64,000 bases of DNA, taken from positions 1 to 64,000 of the forward strand of contig NZ_WRXO01000012.1 of assembly GCF_009758125.1 (NCBI RefSeq), written 5' to 3'. Origin of the DNA: Chitinophaga oryziterrae. GTDB lineage: Bacteria > Bacteroidota > Bacteroidia > Chitinophagales > Chitinophagaceae. Position 1 is the stretch's first letter; the number at the start of each line of letters is the position of its first letter. The notes beneath the pieces are model-generated. The model made no database searches. It was not told where the DNA came from and saw only the letters and a list, made by a program, of their open reading frames with translations. The position numbers were made by a program, and so were the translations under genes. Shown piece by piece: positions 17,543 to 26,375 of the stretch.

Positions 17543-18328
17543 TTACCCCAGGACAGTATAGATAATATCATAGATCCCAAACACCACCAACGTACAGGCA
17601 AAAATCTTTTCCAATAAAGGTGATTTCATTTTGATGGCCGTCTTAGCTCCTAAGTAAGAAGACGGGATAGCAGTAAGAGACAGCAGTAATGCTATGTTCC
17701 AGTCTATATGACCCAGATACCAGTGTGTCAATGCGCCTGGTACCGATAATAAGGCAGATAATACGATAGAACAGGCCAGCGCCTGTTTGATAGGCATCCT
17801 GAGCTTCTTAATGAAGAAAGAACTGAATAACACCCCTCCTGCATTCGCTAACAACCCGGATAATAAGCCGATACCTAATGCGGCGCTTATCAGTAACCAG
17901 TTGTTAAATTCTGTTTTACAAACAACTTCATTTTCTTCATGGTCTTTTTTCAGGAAGGATATCAGCAAGGTTCCCCCAATAGAAACAATGAACACCGCGG
18001 TGAGGATCATTAATGTCTTCCCGGGCAGGTATTTACTGAAATAAGCACCGGCTACGGTGGCTGGTATACCGAACAATGCACCCATCGTAATGACGTGCCT
18101 GTTGAATAACTTCTCTTTACTGTATACGGTTGTTGCCGAAATAGTACTGGTAATAGCTGCCGGCAGTGGAGATGCGAGTGCAAAGAACGGGTTTACCCCG
18201 GCAAAGATCTGTAAGGCGGGTGTACTTACAGCACTTCCTCCTTTCCCAAGAAGTCCGGATAAATATCCTACTATCAGCCCGATAAATAGAATGGCCAGGT
18301 AATTCGTATTTTCTAATAATGCGATCAT
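17543..18328 (-). CDS. TauE/SafE-family membrane permease
   Basis: A 261-residue polytopic protein with about eight hydrophobic segments and an internal duplication. The N-terminal block (GLIVGYLSGLLGKGGSAVST) and central block (GIGLLSGLLANAGGVLFSSF) are the two repeated GxxxGxxxGxGGG-like motifs of the TauE/SafE family, which export small sulfur-containing anions and similar solutes. Length is normal for the family. It is convergent with the MmcQ/YjbR gene; the substrate cannot be inferred from the neighbours. Confidence 0.85.
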   Translation of the reverse strand: MIALLENTNYLAILFIGLIVGYLSGLLGKGGSAVSTPALQIFAGVNPFFALASPLPAAITSTISATTVYSKEKLFNRHVITMGALFGIPATVAGAYFSKYLPGKTLMILTAVFIVSIGGTLLISFLKKDHEENEVVCKTEFNNWLLISAALGIGLLSGLLANAGGVLFSSFFIKKLRMPIKQALACSIVLSALLSVPGALTHWYLGHIDWNIALLLSLTAIPSSYLGAKTAIKMKSPLLEKIFACTLVVFGIYDIIYTVLG

Positions 18329-18614
18329 AATACTCTAAGCACGCCCGATGGTAATAGCGATACTTATGTGGTTGGTTTTATTGCAGGCGTTGAAATTACA
18401 GGTATCCTTCTCAGAGGACAGTTCAAAAGTACTGTGTTAGCCGGGGGTAGACAAAAATCAGGAGATCACTTAAAGTTATGGAAGATAACCTGTGGTTATA
18501 GATTGTACAGGCGGGCGTAAGAGGCTCCTATAGCCTACTTAGCCTAGTAAATCTATGTTTTGAATGCATTGAAATCAGCTGATATACTATAGATAATTAT
18601 TATGGGTGTAGGGG

Positions 18615-19211
18615 TTAGAGTTTATACACCATAGATACTCCTCCGGGTGCTACTGATAATTGCAGTTCATTAAACTTAGTGAAGAGTTGTTTTCCATGTT
18701 GATGATGAATCGTAAAGTTGATACCGTCATATAACAACAGGAACGCCCCCTGAGCCACAAAAGAAACCCCATATCCCTTCCATCTGTCCTGCCCTGTTCC
18801 AGGCTGCTTGTTTTTCCCATGCTCACGCATAAGCAGGCCTCCGGCAATATAAGCAATGTCCAATGCTCCATTAACAAGGTAAATCTTCTCTATTTTATGC
18901 TGCTCCTTTATACTCCCCTGCCAGTCTTCATTTAAGCGGCGTTTCCCGAAATAAGCGGCAGTGGCAATGCCAAGGTTAATAGCACCCCAGATAGCGTTCA
19001 TCTGGTAAAAGTATTTAGTCTGCCCGGTTGTCCGGCTATTGCCGGTAAGCCCCACAGCAACGTTAGCCGCTCCCCAGCCCCCTAAAACAAGCATAGCTGT
19101 TTTGGTAGTACGGATACGTTCAGTATTATAATTGCGCAGGAAAGAAGTATCCTGCGCAAAAGAAGTAATGGGAATCAGGAGAATTACAGGTAGTAAGATG
19201 AATCTTCTCAT
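18615..19211 (-). CDS. Small membrane protein with signal peptide (DUF6992-like)
   Basis: A 198-residue protein with an N-terminal signal peptide (ending SFAQ20) and about four hydrophobic segments (VLGGWGAANVAVGL, NAIWGAINLGIATAAYFG, IYLVNGALDIAYIAGGLLM, VSFVAQGAFLLLYDGINF). The layout resembles the Bacteroidota DUF6992 family, recalled from memory. It lies 54 bp downstream of eboF in the same direction, so it could be co-transcribed with the ebo cluster, although it is not one of the six recognised ebo genes. Confidence 0.6.
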   Translation of the reverse strand: MRRFILLPVILLIPITSFAQDTSFLRNYNTERIRTTKTAMLVLGGWGAANVAVGLTGNSRTTGQTKYFYQMNAIWGAINLGIATAAYFGKRRLNEDWQGSIKEQHKIEKIYLVNGALDIAYIAGGLLMREHGKNKQPGTGQDRWKGYGVSFVAQGAFLLLYDGINFTIHHQHGKQLFTKFNELQLSVAPGGVSMVYKL

Positions 19212-19265
19212 GTTGTTTATTGTTATTTACGGAAGTAGTTTAACAATAAGCCGGCCATAGGAAAA

Positions 19266-20633
19266 TTATTTTGTCAGCGCATCCCATATCACATGATACA
19301 CGTCCGTTGCCTGGACCTGTGCACCCGCCTGCGGCTTATTCGTAATCATCAGCGGCTGATAAGCGGAGTTCTCTTCCAAACGCCCGTGAGAGCCTTTAAT
19401 AAGCGTAGCATCGAGCGGAATAACATTCATCAGGTAGCGGAAGCCCAGCTTCTTCTTTAACAGTTTAAAGCCCGCTTTCATCTTGATCAGCGGATCCGCC
19501 GGGTCCATGAACATCTCAACAGGATCATAACCAGGTTTACGGTGAATCTCTACAAGACGCGCAAAGTCAGGTGCTTTAGCATCATCCATCCAGTAGTAAT
19601 AAGTGAACCAGCTATCAGCATCTGCCACGAGTATTAATTCGCCACTACGGGAATGATGCATATTATGATTACGCTTGCCTTCACGATCTAATACCAGTTG
19701 CACTCCGGGCGTATTTTCCACAATAGTGCGCACCTTTTTATAACTTGCAGGGTCATTTACATACACATGTGCGATCTGATGATCTGCTACTACAAATGCT
19801 TTGGAAGCCCCAGGATCAAGAATTTCCAGGCCTCTCTCCTCTCTCACGGCAATCAATCCATTCTCACGGAAAATACGGTTTAAGTGTACAGGGTGATTCA
19901 CATTAGTAATACCATATTCAGACAGTAAGATCACTTCACATCCTTTCTTTTCGTAGAACGTTACCAGTTGTTTACATACGCCATCAATCTCATTCAGTTC
20001 TTTACTGATCTTAGTAAGATCCTGTCCGAATTTTTGCAAACAATAATCCAGATGCGGAAGATATATCAACGTTAAAGTAGGATCATAAAGATCATCGGTA
20101 AGCATAGACGCATCTGCGATCCACTGCGTAGAGCGGATATTGGCGCCCGGCCCCCAGAACTGGAATAACGGGAACGTACCCAGTTCTTTCTGCAGATGAT
20201 CACGTAAAGAAGCAGGGTGCGAATAGCAGTCCGGCATTTTACGTCCGTCTGATAAATATTGAGGACGAGGTGTTACAGAGAAGTCCGCAGAGGAATACAT
20301 ATTGTACCACCAGAACATTTTAGAACAGGTAAAAGAAGGGTCCAATTTGCGGGCCTTATCCCATATTTTCGCACTTTCCACCAGTTTATCCGACTGCTTC
20401 CAGAACTTTATTTCACAATCAACGCGATCGTACCAGCCATTGCCTACGATACCATGTTCGGCGGGCCATTGACCGGTGATATAAGTACTTTGTACAGCGG
20501 TGGTGACAGCGGGTACCATTGGTTTAACAGTAGTAACATGATTCCGCTTAACATACTGCTGTAAAAAAGGGGTATGCATTCCTATGAGGGAGGAGGAAAG
20601 TCCTACCACATCAATGACAACTGTTTTTTTCAT
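19266..20633 (-). CDS. eboF: EboF-like alkaline phosphatase/nucleotide pyrophosphatase-family protein
   Basis: A 455-residue cytoplasmic member of the type I phosphodiesterase/nucleotide pyrophosphatase family. The metal-site strand VIDVVGLSSSLIG is at the N-terminus, with the expected later blocks TYITGQWPAEHGIVGNGWYD, LLSEYGI and the C-terminal SHGRLEEN. It is the last gene of the six-gene ebo set, 46 bp after eboE. Ebo clusters occur in cyanobacteria, Bacteroidota and algal plastids. In Nostoc the cluster is needed for scytonemin precursor export to the periplasm; its chemistry is unsolved. The assignment rests on the family and the perfect gene order. Confidence 0.85.
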   Translation of the reverse strand: MKKTVVIDVVGLSSSLIGMHTPFLQQYVKRNHVTTVKPMVPAVTTAVQSTYITGQWPAEHGIVGNGWYDRVDCEIKFWKQSDKLVESAKIWDKARKLDPSFTCSKMFWWYNMYSSADFSVTPRPQYLSDGRKMPDCYSHPASLRDHLQKELGTFPLFQFWGPGANIRSTQWIADASMLTDDLYDPTLTLIYLPHLDYCLQKFGQDLTKISKELNEIDGVCKQLVTFYEKKGCEVILLSEYGITNVNHPVHLNRIFRENGLIAVREERGLEILDPGASKAFVVADHQIAHVYVNDPASYKKVRTIVENTPGVQLVLDREGKRNHNMHHSRSGELILVADADSWFTYYYWMDDAKAPDFARLVEIHRKPGYDPVEMFMDPADPLIKMKAGFKLLKKKLGFRYLMNVIPLDATLIKGSHGRLEENSAYQPLMITNKPQAGAQVQATDVYHVIWDALTK

Positions 20634-20679
20634 GTTGTGATACTGTTAGAAAACTGTGATCAAAGCTATAATTCCCACT

Positions 20680-21891
20680 TCAAAATTCCAACTGTTGTAA
20701 TACCCATTCCATCTCGCGGGAAACTGACTGGTCCATTGGCAATTTAAGATCAGCGGGTAATACGTCCCAGGTATATGTTTCGATTTCCAGGTGTGGCGTA
20801 AAAGGTTGTTTTACCTGTAACTGCAGTACTTCCCGGATGTCTGTTTGTGTAGAAGACAAGAGACCGTACTGGCCGATAAATACCGGAACATGAAAATGGG
20901 AACGCCATTCTTTGACAGCAGTATTATCTGCATCTGAAATTGCCTCCGGCAGATCAGGATAATGCAGGTAACCGGTAGCTGTACGGGCAATTACCTGGTG
21001 TAAATAAGTAGGTTCATTAAATGTACGGAAGGCGTTGACAATCACTTCCCGTTCTATGCCGGCTTCCGGCAGTATGGCTTTAAGAGCAGCGCTGATTTGT
21101 AGCTTACCTATACGGAGACCGTACTGGCGCATGGTTTCCAGCACTGCTGCCGGGGATTCGTATACTAATGCGAAATGACAAACATCATAACACAGCTGGA
21201 TATGTGCTTTTACTTTTTCTGCGGCTTCTTCTTCCGTAAAACCGAATTTATCCACCAGCATAGGAATAGCAGCAGGCAGTAAGTAGTCGAAGAACCAGCG
21301 GACATATTCTGCTGAATTCTCCAGCATACCATCTGGTTCCGGTTCTACGTCCAGGTGCATGAAAGGCCCGCCACTACGGTGAATACCTATCAGTTGCTGC
21401 ACTATCTGCAACATATTCAGCGTAGCGTTTTCCATGATGGCATCACGTTCTGTTTCACAGCGCACATGCCATAACTTATAGGAAAGCGGAGAAGTAGAGA
21501 TCCCCCCTTCCACGCCATCAGGCAGCAAAGCGGCGAGGATACGGAACAGCCGCATGGTGTACGCGACTCTTTCAGGAGTGGTCCAGTCGGGAGTATGTAC
21601 CTGGTCTTTTACCACCGTATGATGAAAACCTCCATAAGGGAATCCGTTCATAGTGAACACATAGCAATCATGCTCTTTCAGCCATGCTTTGAAGGCATTC
21701 AACGCAGGTTCCTTACTCAGTTCCAGGCTGGCGGTATTAGATAAGCGCAGTCCTATTCCAAAAGGTTTTTCAGGTGATACGCGGGCTTTTATGGCAGGGA
21801 TATGCTGTTGCAGCTGTTCAAAGTGTGCTGCCCAGTTTTCTCCGGGATGTATGTTGGTGCAATAGGTCAGATGGCTGTTAGCTATTTGCAT
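20680..21891 (-). CDS. eboE: EboE, metabolite-traffic TIM-barrel protein
   Basis: A 403-residue protein of the xylose-isomerase/AP-endonuclease-like TIM-barrel type. Blocks visible: LTYCTNIHPGENWAAHFEQL at the start, FTMNGFPYGGFH, HLDVEPEPDG, CYDVCHFALVYE and THLxVP-like strands near the C-terminus. The glutamate and histidine residues at strand ends suggest a metal-dependent site. The start overlaps the end of eboD by 14 bp, so the two are translationally coupled. The substrate is unknown, but a modified sugar or sugar phosphate is expected from the family. Confidence 0.88.
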   Translation of the reverse strand: MQIANSHLTYCTNIHPGENWAAHFEQLQQHIPAIKARVSPEKPFGIGLRLSNTASLELSKEPALNAFKAWLKEHDCYVFTMNGFPYGGFHHTVVKDQVHTPDWTTPERVAYTMRLFRILAALLPDGVEGGISTSPLSYKLWHVRCETERDAIMENATLNMLQIVQQLIGIHRSGGPFMHLDVEPEPDGMLENSAEYVRWFFDYLLPAAIPMLVDKFGFTEEEAAEKVKAHIQLCYDVCHFALVYESPAAVLETMRQYGLRIGKLQISAALKAILPEAGIEREVIVNAFRTFNEPTYLHQVIARTATGYLHYPDLPEAISDADNTAVKEWRSHFHVPVFIGQYGLLSSTQTDIREVLQLQVKQPFTPHLEIETYTWDVLPADLKLPMDQSVSREMEWVLQQLEF

Positions 21892-23041
21892 ATCTGCTTT
21901 TTATGTTTTCAACGGCCTTATTCAGCAGGGCCACATCCATTTCATGTACTTCTGTTGCCTGTCCGATAGCTTTCAGCAGGCAGATGGTGAGGCGGCCTCC
22001 CAGGTGTTCCCGGAATTCCTGGAGGCCTTTGATAACAGCAGAAGGCATACCGTCCTGCATTTCCAGCAGGGGGTGGTATACTGGCAGCTGCAGTTGCTCT
22101 AACAGGCGAACGATACGTGAGGCGGCAGTACTATCCAGCATACCTAACAAAGAAGCGTAAACGCTGTCTACGGCCATCCCGATGGATACCGCTTCTCCAT
22201 GACGCAGCGAGAAATTGGTAAGTTGTTCCAGCTTGTGCGCACTCCAGTGCCCAAAGTCGAGCGGACGGGAAGATCCGCTTTCAAACGGGTCTCCGGCGCC
22301 GCCGATATGTTGCATGTGCAATTCTGCACAGCGGTATACCAGCGTCTCCATAGCAGGCAGATTGCCTTCTGCCAGCGGCAGGGCATTCATTTCCAGCCAG
22401 TCGAAGAAAGAAGCGTCTTTAATGAGCGCTACTTTCACGGCTTCTGCAATACCGGAACGCCAGTCTTCTATATCCAGCGTAGTAAGGAAATGTGAGTCGT
22501 TGAATACCGCAGCGGGTGGTGCAAACGTGCCCAGGAAGTTCTTCTTTCCTTTGTAGTTGATACCATTCTTTACTCCTACTCCGGAATCGTTTTGCGAAAG
22601 TACGGTAGTGGGTATACGGATATGTCGTACTCCTCTGTGAGATACTGCTGCTGCAAATCCTACTAAGTCAAGTACAGCGCCACCGCCAATGGCAATTACA
22701 AAGGAATGTCTGTCGATACCATATTGATCAATAGTATCTGCCAGTTTATAAAAAAGCGCTTCGTCGTTTTTAACGGATTCTCCGCCGGGAATGATGATCA
22801 CCGGGGCAGCCAGCTGAAAGCCGCTGATGATAGCGCAATATGTTTCTATCTGTTCCGGAAGAGCAGGATGTTTACTGATGACGCCCTCATCTGCTATCAC
22901 CAGGATTTTTTTAGTATAACCGGGAGCAACCTGGCTGGCTAAAAAATCTCTCAGATACGGATTGGTAAGCTCGAAAAGATGTTTGGTAAAAAACACTCCG
23001 TAGGAGTAATTTACACTAAAAGATTGTTGAAGTTGCTGCAT
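21878..23041 (-). CDS. eboD: EboD, 3-dehydroquinate synthase-like protein
   Basis: A 387-residue member of the sugar phosphate cyclase (3-dehydroquinate synthase) superfamily. The NAD-binding signature GGGAVLDLVGFAAAVSHRGV (~120-140), the IPTTVLSQNDSGVGVKNGIN active-site block and the metal-binding DFGHWSAHKLE with a later HGEAVSIGM histidine are all present. Catalytic residues appear intact, so it probably cyclises a heptulose-type phosphate; the ebo setting argues for a dedicated paralogue rather than the shikimate enzyme. It overlaps eboE. Confidence 0.88.
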   Translation of the reverse strand: MQQLQQSFSVNYSYGVFFTKHLFELTNPYLRDFLASQVAPGYTKKILVIADEGVISKHPALPEQIETYCAIISGFQLAAPVIIIPGGESVKNDEALFYKLADTIDQYGIDRHSFVIAIGGGAVLDLVGFAAAVSHRGVRHIRIPTTVLSQNDSGVGVKNGINYKGKKNFLGTFAPPAAVFNDSHFLTTLDIEDWRSGIAEAVKVALIKDASFFDWLEMNALPLAEGNLPAMETLVYRCAELHMQHIGGAGDPFESGSSRPLDFGHWSAHKLEQLTNFSLRHGEAVSIGMAVDSVYASLLGMLDSTAASRIVRLLEQLQLPVYHPLLEMQDGMPSAVIKGLQEFREHLGGRLTICLLKAIGQATEVHEMDVALLNKAVENIKSRYANS

Positions 23042-23156
23042 GACGGTTGATTCGTATAACCTGAAAAAAATTGGACCTGTATCCTGTAAAATACAAAATT
23101 ATTGCTACAAACGGGACCTTCGCTTATAGTAAACGTAATGACGGCATATAATGTTA

Positions 23157-24059
23157 TTACGTAACGGCAAAAGCTTTAGACAGCAATATCGAAACAGGCA
23201 GTAATATCAGTACCAGCATGGCATGTGGCAGGGAAGAAAAAGCGGCTACCCAGGCGGCATTCATCACAATCAGTGCGATAATCCCTCCTTTCACTGCTTT
23301 CCCGATATTAGGCCCTGAGGGGGCTTTCATCGCTTTAAACAGCGGATAATTGATCATAAATGCGAATAATATGATAAAAGGGACCGCTTCCCAGATATGG
23401 CCGTTGACAATTGCCAGCACCAGCATAGTGCAGTAAACGATGGCATAACATACTGCTGTAAAACGCAGGGTACGCGTATTTCCCCCATGCACCTCTCCCC
23501 TGCTGATAGTTGTAACAGCGGCGATGTAAAGCACCGGGATCAATCCCATCCACCAGTAACTGATCAATGCCGGTACCACGATGCTGATACCCATTAACAG
23601 GTTCAGGCCCCGGCATAACCCCATGTTTACGGGTCCCCAGGACTGATGTTTCCCCCATTTATTATAGAAAAGGGCGGAGGCAGTGATGCCTAACGCCAGG
23701 AAACCTGTGATGCGGCCTACGGTAAATGCGGCCAGTATACCTACCAGTAACAGGTAGCTACCCAGCACAATGGCCTGTGTGCCGGAAATGAGTCCGCTGG
23801 GGATAGGGCGTTCGGGACGTTCTATTTTATCCAGCCTGGCATCCATGACATCATTTAGTACAACTCCACCACCATAAAGGCCTATGGTAGCCAGGCAAAG
23901 GCATATTACAGGCAACAGGTGATCAAGGTAATTCGCGACCGCCACCCCCAGGAAACCGGAAATTGCGATTCCGGCCAGTATATCTGCTATGGCAGTAAGT
24001 ATATTGGCGGGGCGCATTAAACGTAAGTATCCTAACAATTTGCTAATTATATAATTCAC
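23157..24059 (-). CDS. eboC: EboC, UbiA-family prenyltransferase
   Basis: A 300-residue integral membrane protein with about eight to nine transmembrane helices. Both aspartate-rich motifs of UbiA enzymes are visible: NDVMDARLD (~69-77) and a degenerate second motif in the cytoplasmic loop near SRGEVHGGNTRT. UbiA enzymes transfer a prenyl chain to an aromatic or other acceptor at the membrane. In the ebo context it may lipidate the product of EboD/EboE (inference). It lies 115 bp upstream of eboD. Confidence 0.88.
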   Translation of the reverse strand: MNYIISKLLGYLRLMRPANILTAIADILAGIAISGFLGVAVANYLDHLLPVICLCLATIGLYGGGVVLNDVMDARLDKIERPERPIPSGLISGTQAIVLGSYLLLVGILAAFTVGRITGFLALGITASALFYNKWGKHQSWGPVNMGLCRGLNLLMGISIVVPALISYWWMGLIPVLYIAAVTTISRGEVHGGNTRTLRFTAVCYAIVYCTMLVLAIVNGHIWEAVPFIILFAFMINYPLFKAMKAPSGPNIGKAVKGGIIALIVMNAAWVAAFSSLPHAMLVLILLPVSILLSKAFAVT

Positions 24060-24158
24060 CGGGCATACGGGTTTTCTACATGAACGACCTACGGCATAGT
24101 GATATCAATCCCATTGGAATCATCGGCAATGTGCATAGGTCGTAAGTCGTAATTGCTG

Positions 24159-25145
24159 TTATTTGATAATATTAGACAGATTATCCCGTCTTGGTTGCTG
24201 ACCACCTCTCAGCACGGTACTTCCGTTAAACTTCAGACTCTGATCTATTTCTTTTACCGCTTCAAAATCTGATTCATTGATCTGACCACTTTGTGCGAAG
24301 GCAGATATAGCATTGCGGAAAGTTACCAAATGAATGTCATTCAAGTCAATACCACTTTCGTGCATGAGAGCAGCCGTTTTCGGCACCGCCAGGGGATCAC
24401 TGATACCCCAGTCGGCAGCAGAATTGATCATAATCCGCTCGCTTCCATATTGCTTTACTACTTCTACCATTCTTTCGTTACCCATTTTAGTAAATGGATA
24501 AATGGTAAATGCGGCCCAAAAACCACGGTCTAATACTTCCTGTACGGTTTCTTCATTGTTATGGTCTACGATCACCATGCGAGGGTCCAGTCCATGTTCG
24601 ATGGCTATGTCCATACTTCGCTGGGTACCTTTCTTTTTATCGCGGTGCGGTGTGTGGATCTGTACGGGCAAACCTGCTTCCTTAGCCAGTTCCAGCTGTG
24701 CGCGGTAATATTTTTCTTCCGCGGGAGTCTGATCATCGAAGCCTATTTCACCGATACCAACTACCCCCTCTTTATATACGAAAAGCGGCAGTATTTCCAT
24801 CACTGCTTCCGCCAGTTTTTCGTTATTGGCTTCTTTTGAATTGAGACCTATCGTAGTGTAGTGTTTGATACCGAATTGTGAAGCGCGGAAACGTTCCCAG
24901 CCTATCAGGCTGTTGAAGTAATCCCGGAAGGTATCAATACCGGTACGTGGCTGTCCCAGCCAGAATGAAGGTTCTATAATAGCTGCAATACCCGCGTCTG
25001 CCATAGCCTGGTAGTCGTCGGTAGTACGTGATGTCATATGTATATGCGGATCAAAGAACCGCATACCTTTAATTCTTTCCAGGAAAGCCGGATTAACGGT
25101 AAGTGGCTGTAAATTTTTTTCTGTTAACTCATGACTACAACACAT
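24159..25145 (-). CDS. eboB: EboB, TatD-like metal-dependent hydrolase
   Basis: A 328-residue amidohydrolase-fold protein of the TatD type. Metal ligands are visible: HxH in FDPHIHMTSRTTDD (~33-35), Glu in GIGEIGFDD (~140), His in VQIHTPHRDK (~172) and the DHNNEE segment (~207). The fold starts at MRFFDPHIH, so the ATG at 25064, preceded by AAAGG, is a reasonable alternative start that removes 27 residues. It is the second gene of the ebo set, 63 bp after eboA. The substrate is unknown. Confidence 0.85.
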   Translation of the reverse strand: MCCSHELTEKNLQPLTVNPAFLERIKGMRFFDPHIHMTSRTTDDYQAMADAGIAAIIEPSFWLGQPRTGIDTFRDYFNSLIGWERFRASQFGIKHYTTIGLNSKEANNEKLAEAVMEILPLFVYKEGVVGIGEIGFDDQTPAEEKYYRAQLELAKEAGLPVQIHTPHRDKKKGTQRSMDIAIEHGLDPRMVIVDHNNEETVQEVLDRGFWAAFTIYPFTKMGNERMVEVVKQYGSERIMINSAADWGISDPLAVPKTAALMHESGIDLNDIHLVTFRNAISAFAQSGQINESDFEAVKEIDQSLKFNGSTVLRGGQQPRRDNLSNIIK

Positions 25146-25208
25146 GTCAGTTCAATTTTACGATTCTCTGCAATTTTACATTATATACATTGAAGGTGTG
25201 ATACACGT

Positions 25209-26105
25209 TTATGCTATACGGGCAGCTACGGAATCCCAGCTTAATGTAGTGGTTGATATTTCCTTTACTAATTGTTGTGCGGGAGCATATGTGCTGGCGG
25301 CACAGGCCAGTGCGGCGGCATCCCTCTCTACGCTATTCTCTGAATGCCAGACCCTTACTATATCCGGGAAAGATCCCTCATCTATGAATGGGCCGATCAA
25401 TCGCCATAACAAGGGATTTACAGTACGGCCTGCTGCCCAGCGTTCGTGGGCATAATCCCTCAGTGTATCTGCTAATTTCCTGTTTGCGCGTTTATCCAGT
25501 CCTGTGATGAGGTGTATAGGTTTATCTGTAAAGATCGCTTTCATTACCAGCTGGTTCCAGGCAGCCTCTTCCAGGTAAGCCGCCGGATAAGGATTATGCA
25601 GCATGATGGCTTCCAGTACCGGGCCTATATTGGAGCGGATACCTTCTGCGGTACGCAGTTTCCACTCTTCCGGCCAGGCCAGTAATGGCAATGCGCCGTA
25701 CAGGGCTATCTGCTCATTCATGTCTGCGGCCCCGAAGAGACCTTCTATAGTTTGTATGTACTGATCTTTATTTTCTGTGGGAAGTTGCAATAACCACCAC
25801 ATACGCGCGAGCCTGTCTAACGTATAACCGTGTATGAAAAACCCCGGTATTGTCGTATCAGGAATGCTGTTTTTCCCGGTAAACCGCGGGATAGCAGTAA
25901 ACGTACCGTAGAAGCGCTGAGTAGCATTTGATTCTTCCAGTTTACTTTTTTGCTGTTGCAGCCATTCCTGTACCTGTTGATTACTATTCTGTTGTATAAT
26001 AGAATATAGTAATGTACTTATCTTATTCCTGTCGTAGTGGTATATAGCGTCCATCTCACAGCTGATTAATTCCGGGCTAAAGTTAGGAGAATATGGTTTA
26101 AACAA
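25209..26105 (-). CDS. eboA: EboA domain protein
   Basis: A 298-residue protein without signal peptide, largely alpha-helical, with the features of EboA: an N-terminal helical region, LARMWWLLQLP, EQIALYGALPLLAWPE, AIMLHNPYPAAYLEEAAWNQ and KAIFTDKPIHLITGLDKRAN. No catalytic motif is recognised. Being first in the six-gene minus-strand set, it defines the likely promoter region upstream of 26105. EboA is specific to ebo clusters, so its presence fixes the identity of the neighbours. Confidence 0.88.
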   Translation of the reverse strand: MFKPYSPNFSPELISCEMDAIYHYDRNKISTLLYSIIQQNSNQQVQEWLQQQKSKLEESNATQRFYGTFTAIPRFTGKNSIPDTTIPGFFIHGYTLDRLARMWWLLQLPTENKDQYIQTIEGLFGAADMNEQIALYGALPLLAWPEEWKLRTAEGIRSNIGPVLEAIMLHNPYPAAYLEEAAWNQLVMKAIFTDKPIHLITGLDKRANRKLADTLRDYAHERWAAGRTVNPLLWRLIGPFIDEGSFPDIVRVWHSENSVERDAAALACAASTYAPAQQLVKEISTTTLSWDSVAARIA

Positions 26106-26140
26106 GCGTTAAACTATTACAGAAGGTGTATTCAATAAAA

Positions 26141-26161
26141 GAGAGGCACAATGTGCCTCTC
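26141..26161. terminator. Short hairpin between eboA and the FG-GAP gene
   Basis: GAGAGGCAC and GTGCCTCTC form a 9-bp stem with a 3-nt loop, ~36 bp upstream of eboA. It could end the upstream minus-strand transcript or lie in the eboA leader. The rest of the 26106-26375 gap shows nothing. Confidence 0.4.
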
Positions 26162-26375
26162 CTTCCGCCATTCTAAAACCTGATTAGTTCAATCAGGAGT
26201 ATTATAAAAAAACAACATATCCTTTGCAGGTATATTGCCTTGAAATTCATTAAGTACTCAGGAAAAACAATAGCTAAATGGGTTACGCGCCGTTAGCAGC
26301 ATAGATTTTGCCTGTTGTTCTACTGCAAGATAGGAATTTATTTGTTACAACTGTGATCCCTTACGTTAAATCCTA

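Noticed and set aside
21878..23041. Housekeeping shikimate-pathway aroB
   Set aside because: The 3-dehydroquinate synthase-like gene lies in perfect ebo order and overlaps eboE, so the dedicated EboD role is preferred.
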